Shown here: positions 8,192 through 16,419 of the stretch, piece after piece
Position numbering within the stretch: the first letter of the stretch is position 1
How the letters are laid out: every line of letters starts with the position of its first letter
Source of the DNA: Enterocloster asparagiformis
Lineage (GTDB): Bacteria; Bacillota; Clostridia; Lachnospirales; Lachnospiraceae
Length of the DNA stretch: 47,653 nucleotides
Assembly: GCA_018380885.1 (NCBI GenBank)
Contig: JAGZSY010000040.1
Span: 1 to 47,653, forward strand
Reading direction: 5' to 3'
Position numbers and translations under genes: made by a program
The notes under the pieces: model-generated
What the model was told of the DNA's origin: nothing
Seen by the model: the letters and a program-made list of their open reading frames with translations, nothing else
Database searches by the model: none

Positions 8192-9574
8192 ATGGATACA
8201 GTAAAATTAAAAAAAGTGCAATGCCAATCGTCTGGGTACTTATATAACCTTTTGTGCCCATATCCATTTGCGGCATCTAAAAATATGAATCATGTTTATG
8301 CAAAAGTCATTAGTATTGACCGGATATGGAGGGAAGGGCAAAGGGTTTTAAAAGAGAGCAAGTATGGCATACATATATCCTTGATGAATAACTATATGGT
8401 CGAGGCGGACTATGAATATTTTACATCAGGGAATCAGTCCGATAGACCGATTAATATGGAATTAATTAAAAATTATAAACCGTATTATTATGAATTTTAT
8501 GCTGAAATTAGTGGTAAAGAACGCAGCCATATCATAGAGGCCACAAAGCTTCAGTGGTTTAATGCCGAGTTGATTGACAAAGACATTGTAAGCGATAATC
8601 GTCATATCATCTATGGTGTAGTCGAATTCAGTGCAAGTCCATTTGTTGAAAAAGGAATGGCGTTGGCATACAATGCGGATGAGGTTGAGGCCGAGATTCT
8701 AAAAAAATTGGATGATAATGTTTATACGTTTCGAAATTCTATTGATACTTGTCCAACCAGGTATAAAATCTTTGAGAATGCAATGAATGAAGCATTTGAT
8801 TATTGCAAAAAAGTAAAGATACGCGTCTATAATGTTGGGCAGGCAAATTGTGTCTATTTATTTTCACCGATTAAGAAAAATAGAGTGCTTTTTGATATTG
8901 GAATACCGAGAGAGCCGGAATTAATGTCCTATGACAGAAAAAAGAAAGAAGTCAAAAAATCACTGGCTTCGATCAAGATGCTTGTTCCGGGTTTGGTAAT
9001 CTTGTCCCATTGGCATTTAGATCATATAAAAGGCGCTTTCTTGCTGAATGGTGCATTTAATCAATACTGGATCGCCCCCAGTATCAAAACCGGTATAGCC
9101 CAAATTCCCCAATCAATTAAGCGGGTTGCGAGATATTTGGATTTTAATAATAAGCTTCTGCATATTTCTGCTGACAAAAATGGCACGCTGGTTTGGAGTA
9201 ACGATAAGCTTAGGTTGTGGAAGGGGAAGGGTAAATCGAACATAGATAACGGGGGAATCATTCTGGAAATTGCCGGTAATGAGGGGACGGCGATTTTACC
9301 AGGAGACTGCCGGTATTTTTTTTGGCCGGATCATTTGAATTTAGATCATAATAAATACCTTGTTGTGCCGCATCACGGTTCTAAACTTGACAATTACTGT
9401 AAATTAACCAAGACCGGAATCTGTAACGCCCATGCATATATTTCTGTTGGAGAGGATGGCAGAAGGATTCATAAATGGGAGCATCCGAGCGATGAACATA
9501 TCTATAAATTACAAAATTGTGGTTATTCGGTGGAAACAACATTAATGAAAGGAAATCGAGATTTTACTGTATAA
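8192..9574 (+). CDS. MBL-fold metallohydrolase (ComEC-like) with unassigned N-terminal domain
   Basis: A 460-residue protein, ATG 8192 after AGGAGGAAACC and GGGGG. Residues ~207-460 are a metallo-beta-lactamase fold of the ComEC/Rec2 type: NVGQANC (214-220, the counterpart of VGQGD), LFDIG (233-237), the metal site SHWHLDH (272-278), GD (371-372), PHHGS (393-397) and HP (431-432). All main metal ligands appear present, so phosphodiesterase or nuclease activity is plausible. Residues 1-~200 match nothing I recognise; they are mixed alpha/beta with many aromatic residues and end in CPTRYKIFENAMNEAF. There is no signal peptide or membrane helix, so unlike ComEC it is cytoplasmic. It is the last gene of the cassette. 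Confidence 0.85.
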   Translation: MDTVKLKKVQCQSSGYLYNLLCPYPFAASKNMNHVYAKVISIDRIWREGQRVLKESKYGIHISLMNNYMVEADYEYFTSGNQSDRPINMELIKNYKPYYYEFYAEISGKERSHIIEATKLQWFNAELIDKDIVSDNRHIIYGVVEFSASPFVEKGMALAYNADEVEAEILKKLDDNVYTFRNSIDTCPTRYKIFENAMNEAFDYCKKVKIRVYNVGQANCVYLFSPIKKNRVLFDIGIPREPELMSYDRKKKEVKKSLASIKMLVPGLVILSHWHLDHIKGAFLLNGAFNQYWIAPSIKTGIAQIPQSIKRVARYLDFNNKLLHISADKNGTLVWSNDKLRLWKGKGKSNIDNGGIILEIAGNEGTAILPGDCRYFFWPDHLNLDHNKYLVVPHHGSKLDNYCKLTKTGICNAHAYISVGEDGRRIHKWEHPSDEHIYKLQNCGYSVETTLMKGNRDFTV

Positions 9575-9626
9575 TAATATGGCGGAGGATTGTATACCAT
9601 TGATTAATATGATTCATGGCAGTATA

Positions 9627-9658
9627 TTGAAAGGGTTTGGTAAAATGGTAATACCCTT
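9627..9658 (+). promoter_or_regulatory. Promoter with an embedded inverted repeat, upstream of the ABC exporter
   Basis: TTGAAA (9627-9632) and TAATAC (9649-9654) are spaced by 16 bases. AAGGGT (9631-9636) and ACCCTT (9653-9658) form an inverted repeat that brackets the spacer and overlaps both promoter elements. This arrangement suits a repressor or a MerR-like activator. The exporter start codon lies about 25 bases downstream, so the leader is very short. Confidence 0.5.
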
Positions 9659-9682
9659 CTATCCGATTTGAAAGGCATAAAT

Positions 9683-11473
9683 ATGGAAATAAATGTAAAA
9701 TCAAAGCACAGAAAGCTCTACCTAATCTTTAGATACCTCCAGGGCTCTAAGATTTATTTTGCGGCGGCTGTCGCCGCTTCATTGATCTCAACCATATTAA
9801 ACGCCCTGACCCCGCAGATTTTCCGGTTCAGCATCGACGAGGTGCTGGGCGGAAACAGCGGGGGGCAGGGAAGCTACCTGACCAGCCATCTCTGGAGCTT
9901 GGCGCTGCTGATTGTGGCGGTGGCGGTAGCTTCGGGGATTTTTACCTATGTCAGCCGCACCAACACGGCCAAGGCAGGGGAGAATTTTGCTAAAAACTTA
10001 AGAGACGCCCTGTTTATCCATGTGCAGAAGCTTCCGATGCGGTGGCACGACCGGAACCAGACAGGGGATATTATCCAGAGGTGCACCTCGGATGTGGAGG
10101 TGATACGGGGATTTGTGGTCACGCAGCTCCTGGAGGTGTTCCGCACGGCGTTTCTTGTGATTACGTCGTTTGTCATGATGTTTTCCATGAACGTGAAGCT
10201 CTCCTGCATCGTTCTCCTGTTCGTACCGGTTGTGGTTGTGTACTCAACTGTGTTCTACCGATTGATCGCAAAACGGTTCACCACCGCGGATGAAGCGGAG
10301 GGGGAGCTCTCCACGGTTGTGCAGGAAAATGCCACGGGCGTGCGGGTGGTGCGCGCCTTCGGCCGCGAGCAATTTGAGATGGAGCGCTTTGACAAGAAGA
10401 ATGACGCCTTCGCGAAGCTGTGGATTCGGCTGGGGACCTTATCGGGGCTGTACTGGGGGATCGGGGACCTGATCACGGGGCTGCAGGTGGTTGCGGTGAT
10501 CATTTTCGGCGTGCTGGAAGCGGTGAACGGCGCTATCTCAGTCGGCGAGTTTATCGCGTTTGCGGCGTACAATTCAACGCTGGTGTGGCCGATCCGCGGC
10601 CTTGGGCGCATTCTCTCGGACATGAGCAAGGCCGGCGTTTCCTTCGAGCGCGTGGATTATATTATTCGCTCCCAGGAGGAAGCGTACGGGAGGGCGCGTG
10701 AAAAATCCGGCGGATCGTATGATATTTCTTTTCAGCACGTGACCTTTGGATATGAGACGGGAAAAGAGGTGCTTCAGAATATTTCCTTCACAATCGGGGA
10801 GGGGAAAACCTTTGGCATTTTGGGCGGTACGGGAAGCGGAAAGTCCACCATCGTTCAACTTCTCTCCAGGCTGTATGAGCTGGGCGACGGCGGGGGCAGT
10901 ATCTGCATCGGCGGCAGGGAAATCAAAGATATCCCCATTGAGGAGCTCAGGAGAAATATCGGGGTGGTATTGCAGGAGCCGTTTTTGTACTCCAGGACTA
11001 TCCGGGAAAATATCGCGGCTTCCGTGCCGGAGGCGTCCATGGAGGAGATTCGGCACGCCGCGCAGATCGCGTGCATCGACGATGCCATTATGAGCTTTCC
11101 GGACGGCTATGAGACGCTTGTGGGGGAGCGGGGCGTGACTTTGTCGGGTGGACAGAAGCAGCGGATTGCCATTGCCAGGATGCTGCTTGAGAAGGCGCCG
11201 ATCATGGTGTTTGACGATTCCTTGTCAGCTGTGGATTCCCAGACGGATTACCGCATCCGCTGCGCGCTGAAGGAGCAGATGAAGGAGGCTACGGTTATCC
11301 TCATCTCCCACAGAGTGACCTCCCTCATGAGCGCGGATGAGATCATGGTGCTGAACCAGGGCAGAATAGAGGAGCGCGGCACTCACCGGGAGCTGATACA
11401 GAGAAATGGTATTTACCGCAGGATTTATGACATACAGATGAGCCGTGACGACAGAGAGAAGATGGAGGGATGA
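9683..11473 (+). CDS. ABC exporter half-transporter A (heterodimeric multidrug type)
   Basis: I start at ATG 9683 (MEINVKSKHR) behind GAAAGG rather than the upstream TTG, giving 596 residues. Six hydrophobic helices lie in residues ~20-320, with the coupling-helix landmarks GDIIQRCTSDV and ENATGVRVVRAFG. The ATPase has Walker A GGTGSGKS (381-388), intact signature LSGGQ (487-491), Walker B MVFDD (508-512) with Asp in place of the catalytic Glu, and the H-loop His (ISHR). An Asp here marks the non-hydrolysing site of a heterodimer. The partner begins three bases after the stop. The family (BmrCD/LmrCD-like) exports drugs and amphiphiles; the actual substrate is unknown. Confidence 0.92.
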   Translation: MEINVKSKHRKLYLIFRYLQGSKIYFAAAVAASLISTILNALTPQIFRFSIDEVLGGNSGGQGSYLTSHLWSLALLIVAVAVASGIFTYVSRTNTAKAGENFAKNLRDALFIHVQKLPMRWHDRNQTGDIIQRCTSDVEVIRGFVVTQLLEVFRTAFLVITSFVMMFSMNVKLSCIVLLFVPVVVVYSTVFYRLIAKRFTTADEAEGELSTVVQENATGVRVVRAFGREQFEMERFDKKNDAFAKLWIRLGTLSGLYWGIGDLITGLQVVAVIIFGVLEAVNGAISVGEFIAFAAYNSTLVWPIRGLGRILSDMSKAGVSFERVDYIIRSQEEAYGRAREKSGGSYDISFQHVTFGYETGKEVLQNISFTIGEGKTFGILGGTGSGKSTIVQLLSRLYELGDGGGSICIGGREIKDIPIEELRRNIGVVLQEPFLYSRTIRENIAASVPEASMEEIRHAAQIACIDDAIMSFPDGYETLVGERGVTLSGGQKQRIAIARMLLEKAPIMVFDDSLSAVDSQTDYRIRCALKEQMKEATVILISHRVTSLMSADEIMVLNQGRIEERGTHRELIQRNGIYRRIYDIQMSRDDREKMEG

Positions 11474-11476
11474 CGG

Positions 11477-13315
11477 ATGGCAGCATACGAAGAACAAGAA
11501 TATAACAATCCCTTCAGCTTTAGGATATGGATGAAGCTGTTGCCTTTTTTCAAGCCCTATCAAAGGTTTTTTGTGATTACGCTGGGGCTGAATGTCCTGC
11601 TTGCGGGGGTGGATATCCTGGTGCCGCTGTTCCAGAGCTACGCAATAGACACGTTCATTGTGCCGGACCGTTTGGACGGGCTTTGGATATTTGCGCTGGT
11701 TTACAGCTTGGTCATTGCAGGGCAGACGGTTTGCGTCTACCTGTCGGTCCGCGCAGCGACAATCATTGAGATGAACGTGGGAAAAGATTTGAAAAGGGCG
11801 CAGTTTCAGCATTTGCAGACGTTGTCATTTTCCTACTACAACACAACGCCGGTGGGATATATCCACGCCCGGGTGATGAGCGATACGCTGAGGATCGCAG
11901 GGATGATCGCGTGGGGTCTGGTGGATATGTTCTGGGCGCTGATTTACGTGGTCAGCGTGTTTGTGATCATGTTTATTCTGAATGCGCGGCTGGCGCGGAT
12001 CATCGCCATGATTGTCCCGTGTATCGCCCTGCTGACCGTCTATTTCCAGAACCGGATTTTGAAATGGAACCGGAAGGTGAGGCGGATCAATTCTCAGATC
12101 ACCAGCGCTTACAATGAAGGCATTACCGGAGTTAAGACCTCAAAGAGCATGGTGATTGAGAAGGACAATGAGAAGCGCTTTTTTGAGCGGACGTCGGATA
12201 TGCATCAGGCGGCCATTCATTCGGCAAAGCTGAATGCGGTCTATATCCCGGCTATTTTGTTTTTCAGCTCTGTGGCTTCCGCGGTTGTATTGGCAAGGGG
12301 AGGCTATATGGTTCAGGAAAATATCATCAAGCTGGGGACCTTGTCTGTCTTTATCTCCTACGCGGTGGTGATATTTGAACCGATCCAGCAGCTTGCCAGA
12401 CTGCTGTCTGATCTGATTTCCTGCCAGGCGAATATCGAGCGGGTGATGGATCTGCTGGAGCAGAAGCCCAACGTGGTGGACCGGCCCGACGTGCTGGAAA
12501 AGTATGGGGACGCGTTTTCGCCCAATCAGGAGAATTGGGAGAAAATTCGGGGGGATATTGTGTTCGAGGACGTTTCCTTTATGTATCCGGACGGCAAGGA
12601 GTATGTGCTGGAGCATTTTAACCTTCACGTGCCGGCAGGCATGAATGTGGCGATTGTGGGCGAGACGGGGGCGGGAAAGTCAACCCTTGTAAACCTGGTG
12701 GGCAGGTTTTTTGAACCCACAAAGGGCAGAATCCTGATCGACGGCGTGGATTACCGGGAGCGGTCGCAGCTGTGGCTTCACAGCCAGATCGGTTATGTGC
12801 TGCAAAATCCCCATCTGTTTTCCGGAACCGTGCGGGAAAATATACGGTACGGCCGCCTGGACGCAACGGACGAGGAGATTGAGGAGGCGGCGCGCAACGT
12901 GTCCGCGGATATGGTTGTGGAGAAGATGGAAAAAGGCTATGACAGCGACGTGGGGGAAAGCGGCGGCTTGCTGTCCACAGGCGAGAAGCAGCTGATTTCA
13001 TTTGCCCGGGCGGTCCTGGCCAACCCCGCTATTTTTGTGCTGGACGAGGCCACGTCCTCCATTGATACACAGACGGAAAAACTGATTCAGGACGCGACGA
13101 ATCATCTGCTGAAGGGACACACATCCTTTGTGATCGCCCACCGTTTGTCCACCATCCGCCAGGCGGACCTGATCCTGGTGGTAAAGGATGGGAAGATTAT
13201 AGAGCGGGGCAGCCACTTGGAGCTGCTGGGGCAGAAGGGGTATTATTATGAGCTGTATTCCAGGCAGTTTGAGGAGGAGGCGTCTATGAAGGTATTTGCT
13301 GGGGGCGCCAACTGA
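11477..13315 (+). CDS. ABC exporter half-transporter B (catalytic subunit)
   Basis: A 612-residue partner of the preceding gene, starting at ATG 11477 after GATGGAGGGATG. Membrane helices occupy ~30-320. The ATPase has Walker A GETGAGKS (395-402), divergent signature LSTGE (499-503), canonical Walker B with Glu (FVLDEA, 520-525) and H-loop His555 (AHRLST). In the heterodimer its Walker A/B would pair with the intact LSGGQ of partner A to form the active site. The charged segment at ~335-358 between membrane and ATPase domains is longer than usual. The same order of degenerate and intact motifs is seen in the truncated pair at 2.2-5.2 kb, but the proteins are clearly divergent, so this is not a recent duplication. 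Confidence 0.92.
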   Translation: MAAYEEQEYNNPFSFRIWMKLLPFFKPYQRFFVITLGLNVLLAGVDILVPLFQSYAIDTFIVPDRLDGLWIFALVYSLVIAGQTVCVYLSVRAATIIEMNVGKDLKRAQFQHLQTLSFSYYNTTPVGYIHARVMSDTLRIAGMIAWGLVDMFWALIYVVSVFVIMFILNARLARIIAMIVPCIALLTVYFQNRILKWNRKVRRINSQITSAYNEGITGVKTSKSMVIEKDNEKRFFERTSDMHQAAIHSAKLNAVYIPAILFFSSVASAVVLARGGYMVQENIIKLGTLSVFISYAVVIFEPIQQLARLLSDLISCQANIERVMDLLEQKPNVVDRPDVLEKYGDAFSPNQENWEKIRGDIVFEDVSFMYPDGKEYVLEHFNLHVPAGMNVAIVGETGAGKSTLVNLVGRFFEPTKGRILIDGVDYRERSQLWLHSQIGYVLQNPHLFSGTVRENIRYGRLDATDEEIEEAARNVSADMVVEKMEKGYDSDVGESGGLLSTGEKQLISFARAVLANPAIFVLDEATSSIDTQTEKLIQDATNHLLKGHTSFVIAHRLSTIRQADLILVVKDGKIIERGSHLELLGQKGYYYELYSRQFEEEASMKVFAGGAN

Positions 13316-13359
13316 CGGCGGACAGCGGTATACGGCGGAGGGAAATATTGAAAGACGGG

Positions 13360-13388
13360 CTGCTCACGCCGGTGTGGGCAGTTTCTGT
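13360..13388 (+). terminator. Possible weak terminator after the ABC pair
   Basis: CTGCTCAC (13360-13367) can pair with GTGGGCAG (13374-13381) around a six-base loop, followed by TTTCTGT. The U tract is poor, so termination would be partial. Confidence 0.35.
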
Positions 13389-13509
13389 GCGATATTTTAT
13401 AGATTGCCCGCGAGGCAGATGTTATACCAAAAGGAAATGCTTGTCGATTCTTGTCGAACAGGAGGCAGAGCCAATTTCAAACTAAAAATATGAAAAACAG
13501 GAGAACAAT

Positions 13510-14259
13510 ATGAAACAAGGGTATTTGGAACAGGAAGCAGGGCGGTTGAATGAGGCTACGAAAAAAACACTTTTCAGGGCGGTTGCCGCGTATATCTGCC
13601 TCATTGCGCTTCTTTATTTTCTCATGAAGGATTCCATCGATCTGAGCGATCCTTCCGGCAGGCAGGTGGTGGTCTATGCGGCTATTTTAACAGGGGTTAT
13701 GGCGGCTGCGGTGGTGGTGCGGCTGCTTAAATCGAGACGAACAGGAGCCAATGGCGGAAATTTAGTTCTCCCTTATGAGGAAGATACAAAGGAGGCGGTG
13801 TCCGCGATCATCGACCGGGAGGCGTCGGAGGGAAAGATTCTGGTGGAGGAGTACATCGACCGGTTTGAAGGGGGAAAGAAGCCGTGCGGGGAGCGGGTGG
13901 TTCTCACACCCTCTTACCTGCTGCTTTTCAGCGGGGGAACCAGGATAACGGCGATCCCGCGGGATAAAATTTATTGGATTTGCGCCCAGGTCGGGCACAA
14001 GGGGGGATCGTTCCGGGTACAGCTGCTGGTATTCACGGAAAAGAAGCTTTACAGAATGGTCGGGGTCGATATCGAGCACGTGCAGAATATCGCGGCTCAG
14101 ATCGACCGGTACATACCGAATGTTTTCAGCAATTATGACCCGTTTGTTTTGTCCTATGAATTGGAAAAACTCTTTGATAAAAACCGCGCGGAGTTTTTTG
14201 CGTTTTACGAGAATGAAAGGAAGAAAGCGGCGGGCCGATCAAACTCTGCGGAGCGTTGA
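13510..14259 (+). CDS. Two-helix membrane protein with a cytoplasmic PH-like domain (DUF6709-like)
   Basis: A 249-residue protein, ATG after AACAGGAGAACAAT. Two membrane helices are clear at ~23-40 (AVAAYICLIALLYFLM) and ~54-72 (VVVYAAILTGVMAAAVVVRLL). The rest is soluble, with a strand-rich part at ~110-190 (GERVVLTPSYLLLFSGGTRITAIPRDKIYWI...) like a small PH-type domain, and a helical charged tail. The layout fits the uncharacterised DUF6709-type proteins of Clostridia, but the name is from memory. No enzymatic motif is visible. It is separated from the ABC genes by ~190 bases. Confidence 0.65.
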   Translation: MKQGYLEQEAGRLNEATKKTLFRAVAAYICLIALLYFLMKDSIDLSDPSGRQVVVYAAILTGVMAAAVVVRLLKSRRTGANGGNLVLPYEEDTKEAVSAIIDREASEGKILVEEYIDRFEGGKKPCGERVVLTPSYLLLFSGGTRITAIPRDKIYWICAQVGHKGGSFRVQLLVFTEKKLYRMVGVDIEHVQNIAAQIDRYIPNVFSNYDPFVLSYELEKLFDKNRAEFFAFYENERKKAAGRSNSAER

Positions 14260-14318
14260 TTGTTTTTGGCCCCGCATGGGCGTTATTTCATGGTATCAAG
14301 AGAAGAGCGGTTGACATC

Positions 14319-14474
14319 ATGAAGCTTGCCGCATTTAACGGAAGCCCGGCGGGGGAGAACGGCTCCACGAACTGCAAGATCCTTGCTATTTCATCTTTGG
14401 CGGAAATGTGCATTGCGCAGCTGTCCGCCAGGTATGTGACTTACAAACTTCATTTGCCAAAGGCGCGTGAATAG
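14319..14474 (+). pseudogene. N-terminal stub of an NADPH-dependent FMN reductase / flavodoxin-like protein
   Basis: A 51-residue frame starts MKLAAFNGSPAGENGSTNC, the first strand and phosphate-binding loop of NAD(P)H-dependent FMN reductases (GSP.G..G.T). The frame then departs from the family and ends quickly, whereas intact enzymes have about 180-200 residues. It lies in the gap before the Crp/Fnr gene and is best read as a deletion remnant. Confidence 0.6.
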
Positions 14475-14489
14475 ACGGGAGATGCCACA

Positions 14490-15086
14490 GTGACAGAGCC
14501 GGAAAAGAGAAGCATAATTGAAATTGTTTTCAAGGCAAAGGGGCGGCTCCTTGATGGGGAGCCGGTCCGCCGCATGACAGAGCTGGCGCAGGAGGTTTAT
14601 TTTCCGGCCGGCGCGTCCATACAGGATATGGGAATCCGGCAGAAATATCTCTATCTCATTACGGAAGGCATTGCCAGAAGCTATTACATTGATCCGGATG
14701 GAAATGATGTGACAAAAATGTTTGTGCGCGAGGGGGAGTTCGCAGTCGGGGAGAGCCTGTTCCTGCCGGAGAGCCTGGAGTTTTTTGAGGCGCTGGAGAA
14801 TTTGAGAGGCCTGCGCTTTGAGGCGAAAAAATTCAGGGAAATCATTTTCTCGGATAAAACGCTGACTTTGTTTTATGTTCAAATGCTGGAGCAGACGGTT
14901 GTTTACAAGATGCGCCGGGAATACAGCCTTCAGAACATGCGGGCCAGGGAGAGGTATCTGCAGTTTCGTGAGCTTTACGGAGATATTGAAGGACGGGTTG
15001 CCCAGGGCGTGATCGCCTCCTATCTGGGGATCAAGAAAGAATCTCTCAGCAGGATACGCCGGGACCTGAAAATGGACAAAAATTAA
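14490..15086 (+). CDS. Crp/Fnr-family transcription regulator
   Basis: A 198-residue protein with a GTG start and AGGGAGAT-type site upstream. Residues ~20-115 form the cyclic-nucleotide-binding-like beta roll (VYFPAGASIQDMG, YLYLITEGIARSYYID, EGEFAVGES). A long helix follows, and the C-terminal helix-turn-helix is at ~165-195 (VAQGVIASYLGIKKESLSRIRRDL), a typical Crp_2 type ending. No cysteines suited to an iron-sulphur cluster are seen, so the effector is unlikely to be oxygen in the FNR manner. It sits directly before the alpha/beta hydrolase gene, which probably is its target; a 5-4-5 palindrome overlaps its stop codon. Confidence 0.88.
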   Translation: MTEPEKRSIIEIVFKAKGRLLDGEPVRRMTELAQEVYFPAGASIQDMGIRQKYLYLITEGIARSYYIDPDGNDVTKMFVREGEFAVGESLFLPESLEFFEALENLRGLRFEAKKFREIIFSDKTLTLFYVQMLEQTVVYKMRREYSLQNMRARERYLQFRELYGDIEGRVAQGVIASYLGIKKESLSRIRRDLKMDKN

Positions 15087-15096
15087 CATTTGTTAA
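15083..15096. promoter_or_regulatory. Crp/Fnr-type 5-4-5 palindrome
   Basis: TTAAC (15083-15087), four bases, GTTAA (15092-15096) is a perfect palindrome with the half-site length and spacing of Crp/Fnr operators (compare TTGAT-N4-ATCAA). It overlaps the stop codon of the regulator and lies ~70 bases before the hydrolase start, where an activator or repressor would bind. Confidence 0.5.
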
Positions 15097-15165
15097 TGCG
15101 CGAATACTTCACTCCGAATAAAATTTTAATCAGATGGATTCTGATGAAAAACGGAGGAACACGCA

Positions 15166-16110
15166 ATGACATATGAAACACAAAAGGCATGGAGCGAAAT
15201 TGCGGCTTTTTTACCCGGGGAGTATGGGTATACAGCGGATTATAAGCCGGCGGAAGAGTACTGGGGCTGGAAGGGGAACAGCGTGCACCTGGATACGTTT
15301 CGCAATCCGCAGGCAAAAGCCAAAGTCATCTGCCTTCACGGAGTTGGAACCAACGGGAGGCAGATTTCCATGATCGTAGGAGGCCCGCTTGCCAAAAACG
15401 GATATGAGACGATTGCGGTGGATATGCCCACTTATGGGATGACACGCGTAAATTCCGGGATGCGGATCACGTACGCGGACTGGGTTCAGTGCGGAAGTGA
15501 TCTGGTGGACGCGGAACTGGAGAGGGACGAGCGTCCCATTTTTCTCTACGGACTGTCCGCGGGCGGCATGGAAGCCTACCATATAGCGGCGAAGAACGGC
15601 AGGGTAAACGGCATCATCGGGATGACCTTTCTCGATCAGAGAGAAAAGCAGGTCAGGATGACCACGGCCAGCAGCGCTTTTTGGGGAATCGCGGGAGCGG
15701 CGCTTGCCAAGCTGTCCTGCGCCGTGGGATTTTCCGGATTTAAGATTAAAATGAGCATACCATCCAAGATGGACGCGCTTGTCAACGACAGGGCGTGCCT
15801 GAATATTATGATGGCGGACCCGACGTCCGCCGGAAATAAGGTCACAATGCAATTTCTGAACAGCTATTTGTCCTACGCGCCGTATGTGGAGCCGGAGGAT
15901 TTTGCGGTCTGCCCCATTCTTCTGACCCAACCGGAGAAGGACCGGTGGACGCCGCAGTTTTTGAGCGATCTCTTTCTCGACAAAATTAAGAAGGTGCCGG
16001 TGACCAAAACGGTGCTTCGGAACGGATCACATTATCCGATTGAGGAGACGGCGCTGGCAGATTTGCAAAATGAGCTGGTGCGCTTTCTGGAAGCACAGCC
16101 CAAGCTTTGA
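15166..16110 (+). CDS. Alpha/beta hydrolase (esterase/lipase-like)
   Basis: A 314-residue protein with a strong site CGGAGGAACACGCA before ATG 15166. It has the family core: the oxyanion strand VICLHGVGTNG (~49-59), the nucleophile elbow GLSAGG with Ser in GxSxG (~125-130), an acid candidate in LLTQPEKDRWTP (~245-256), and a His in NGSHYPIEE (~285-293). No signal peptide is present, so it is cytoplasmic. A hydrophobic insert at ~165-180 may form the lid. Substrate is unknown; the family covers carboxylesterases, lysophospholipases and related enzymes. Likely controlled by the adjacent Crp/Fnr regulator. Confidence 0.85.
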   Translation: MTYETQKAWSEIAAFLPGEYGYTADYKPAEEYWGWKGNSVHLDTFRNPQAKAKVICLHGVGTNGRQISMIVGGPLAKNGYETIAVDMPTYGMTRVNSGMRITYADWVQCGSDLVDAELERDERPIFLYGLSAGGMEAYHIAAKNGRVNGIIGMTFLDQREKQVRMTTASSAFWGIAGAALAKLSCAVGFSGFKIKMSIPSKMDALVNDRACLNIMMADPTSAGNKVTMQFLNSYLSYAPYVEPEDFAVCPILLTQPEKDRWTPQFLSDLFLDKIKKVPVTKTVLRNGSHYPIEETALADLQNELVRFLEAQPKL

Positions 16111-16419
16111 AATCATCCGGATATCAAGCGTGGGAGTGACTGCCGGAATCGGTTCGAAGCAGAGCTGGCTTTCGGTCAAATTGAAATTGTGGTTGTTGAA
16201 TGGCGGAAAATGTGGTAATGTAGTCGTGGTAGCGGTTGTGAATTATGTTTATCGTTGTTTTGTAATGATTCAACAATTAAGCATAAGTGAAACAAACGCT
16301 ACGATTTTTTTTGAATATAAGGAAAAAACCGCCCGGTGCCTGCAGCGATTCCCGCTTGGCAGTGGGCCGCCATATTTCAAAACGCTGAAAATCAACTCGC
16401 AAAAATCACAGGAGAAACC
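16111..16419 (+). other. Long untranslated leader of the DEAD-box helicase gene
   Basis: About 310 bases without a gene. Weak promoter-like pairs occur (for example TTGTTG near 16194 with TAATGT 17 bases later), but none is convincing. Near 16330-16375 short GC-rich arms could fold just before the helicase ribosome binding site. Long structured leaders are usual for cold-induced DEAD-box helicase mRNAs, so post-transcriptional control is possible. Confidence 0.35.

Noticed and set aside
2180..13315. The two ABC exporter pairs as a recent duplication
   Set aside because: They share the heterodimer pattern but differ throughout the membrane domains and linkers, so they are distant paralogues.
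16336..16419. Upstream in-frame start for the DEAD-box helicase
   Set aside because: The added residues are not typical of the family and the ATG at 16420 has a well-placed ribosome binding site.
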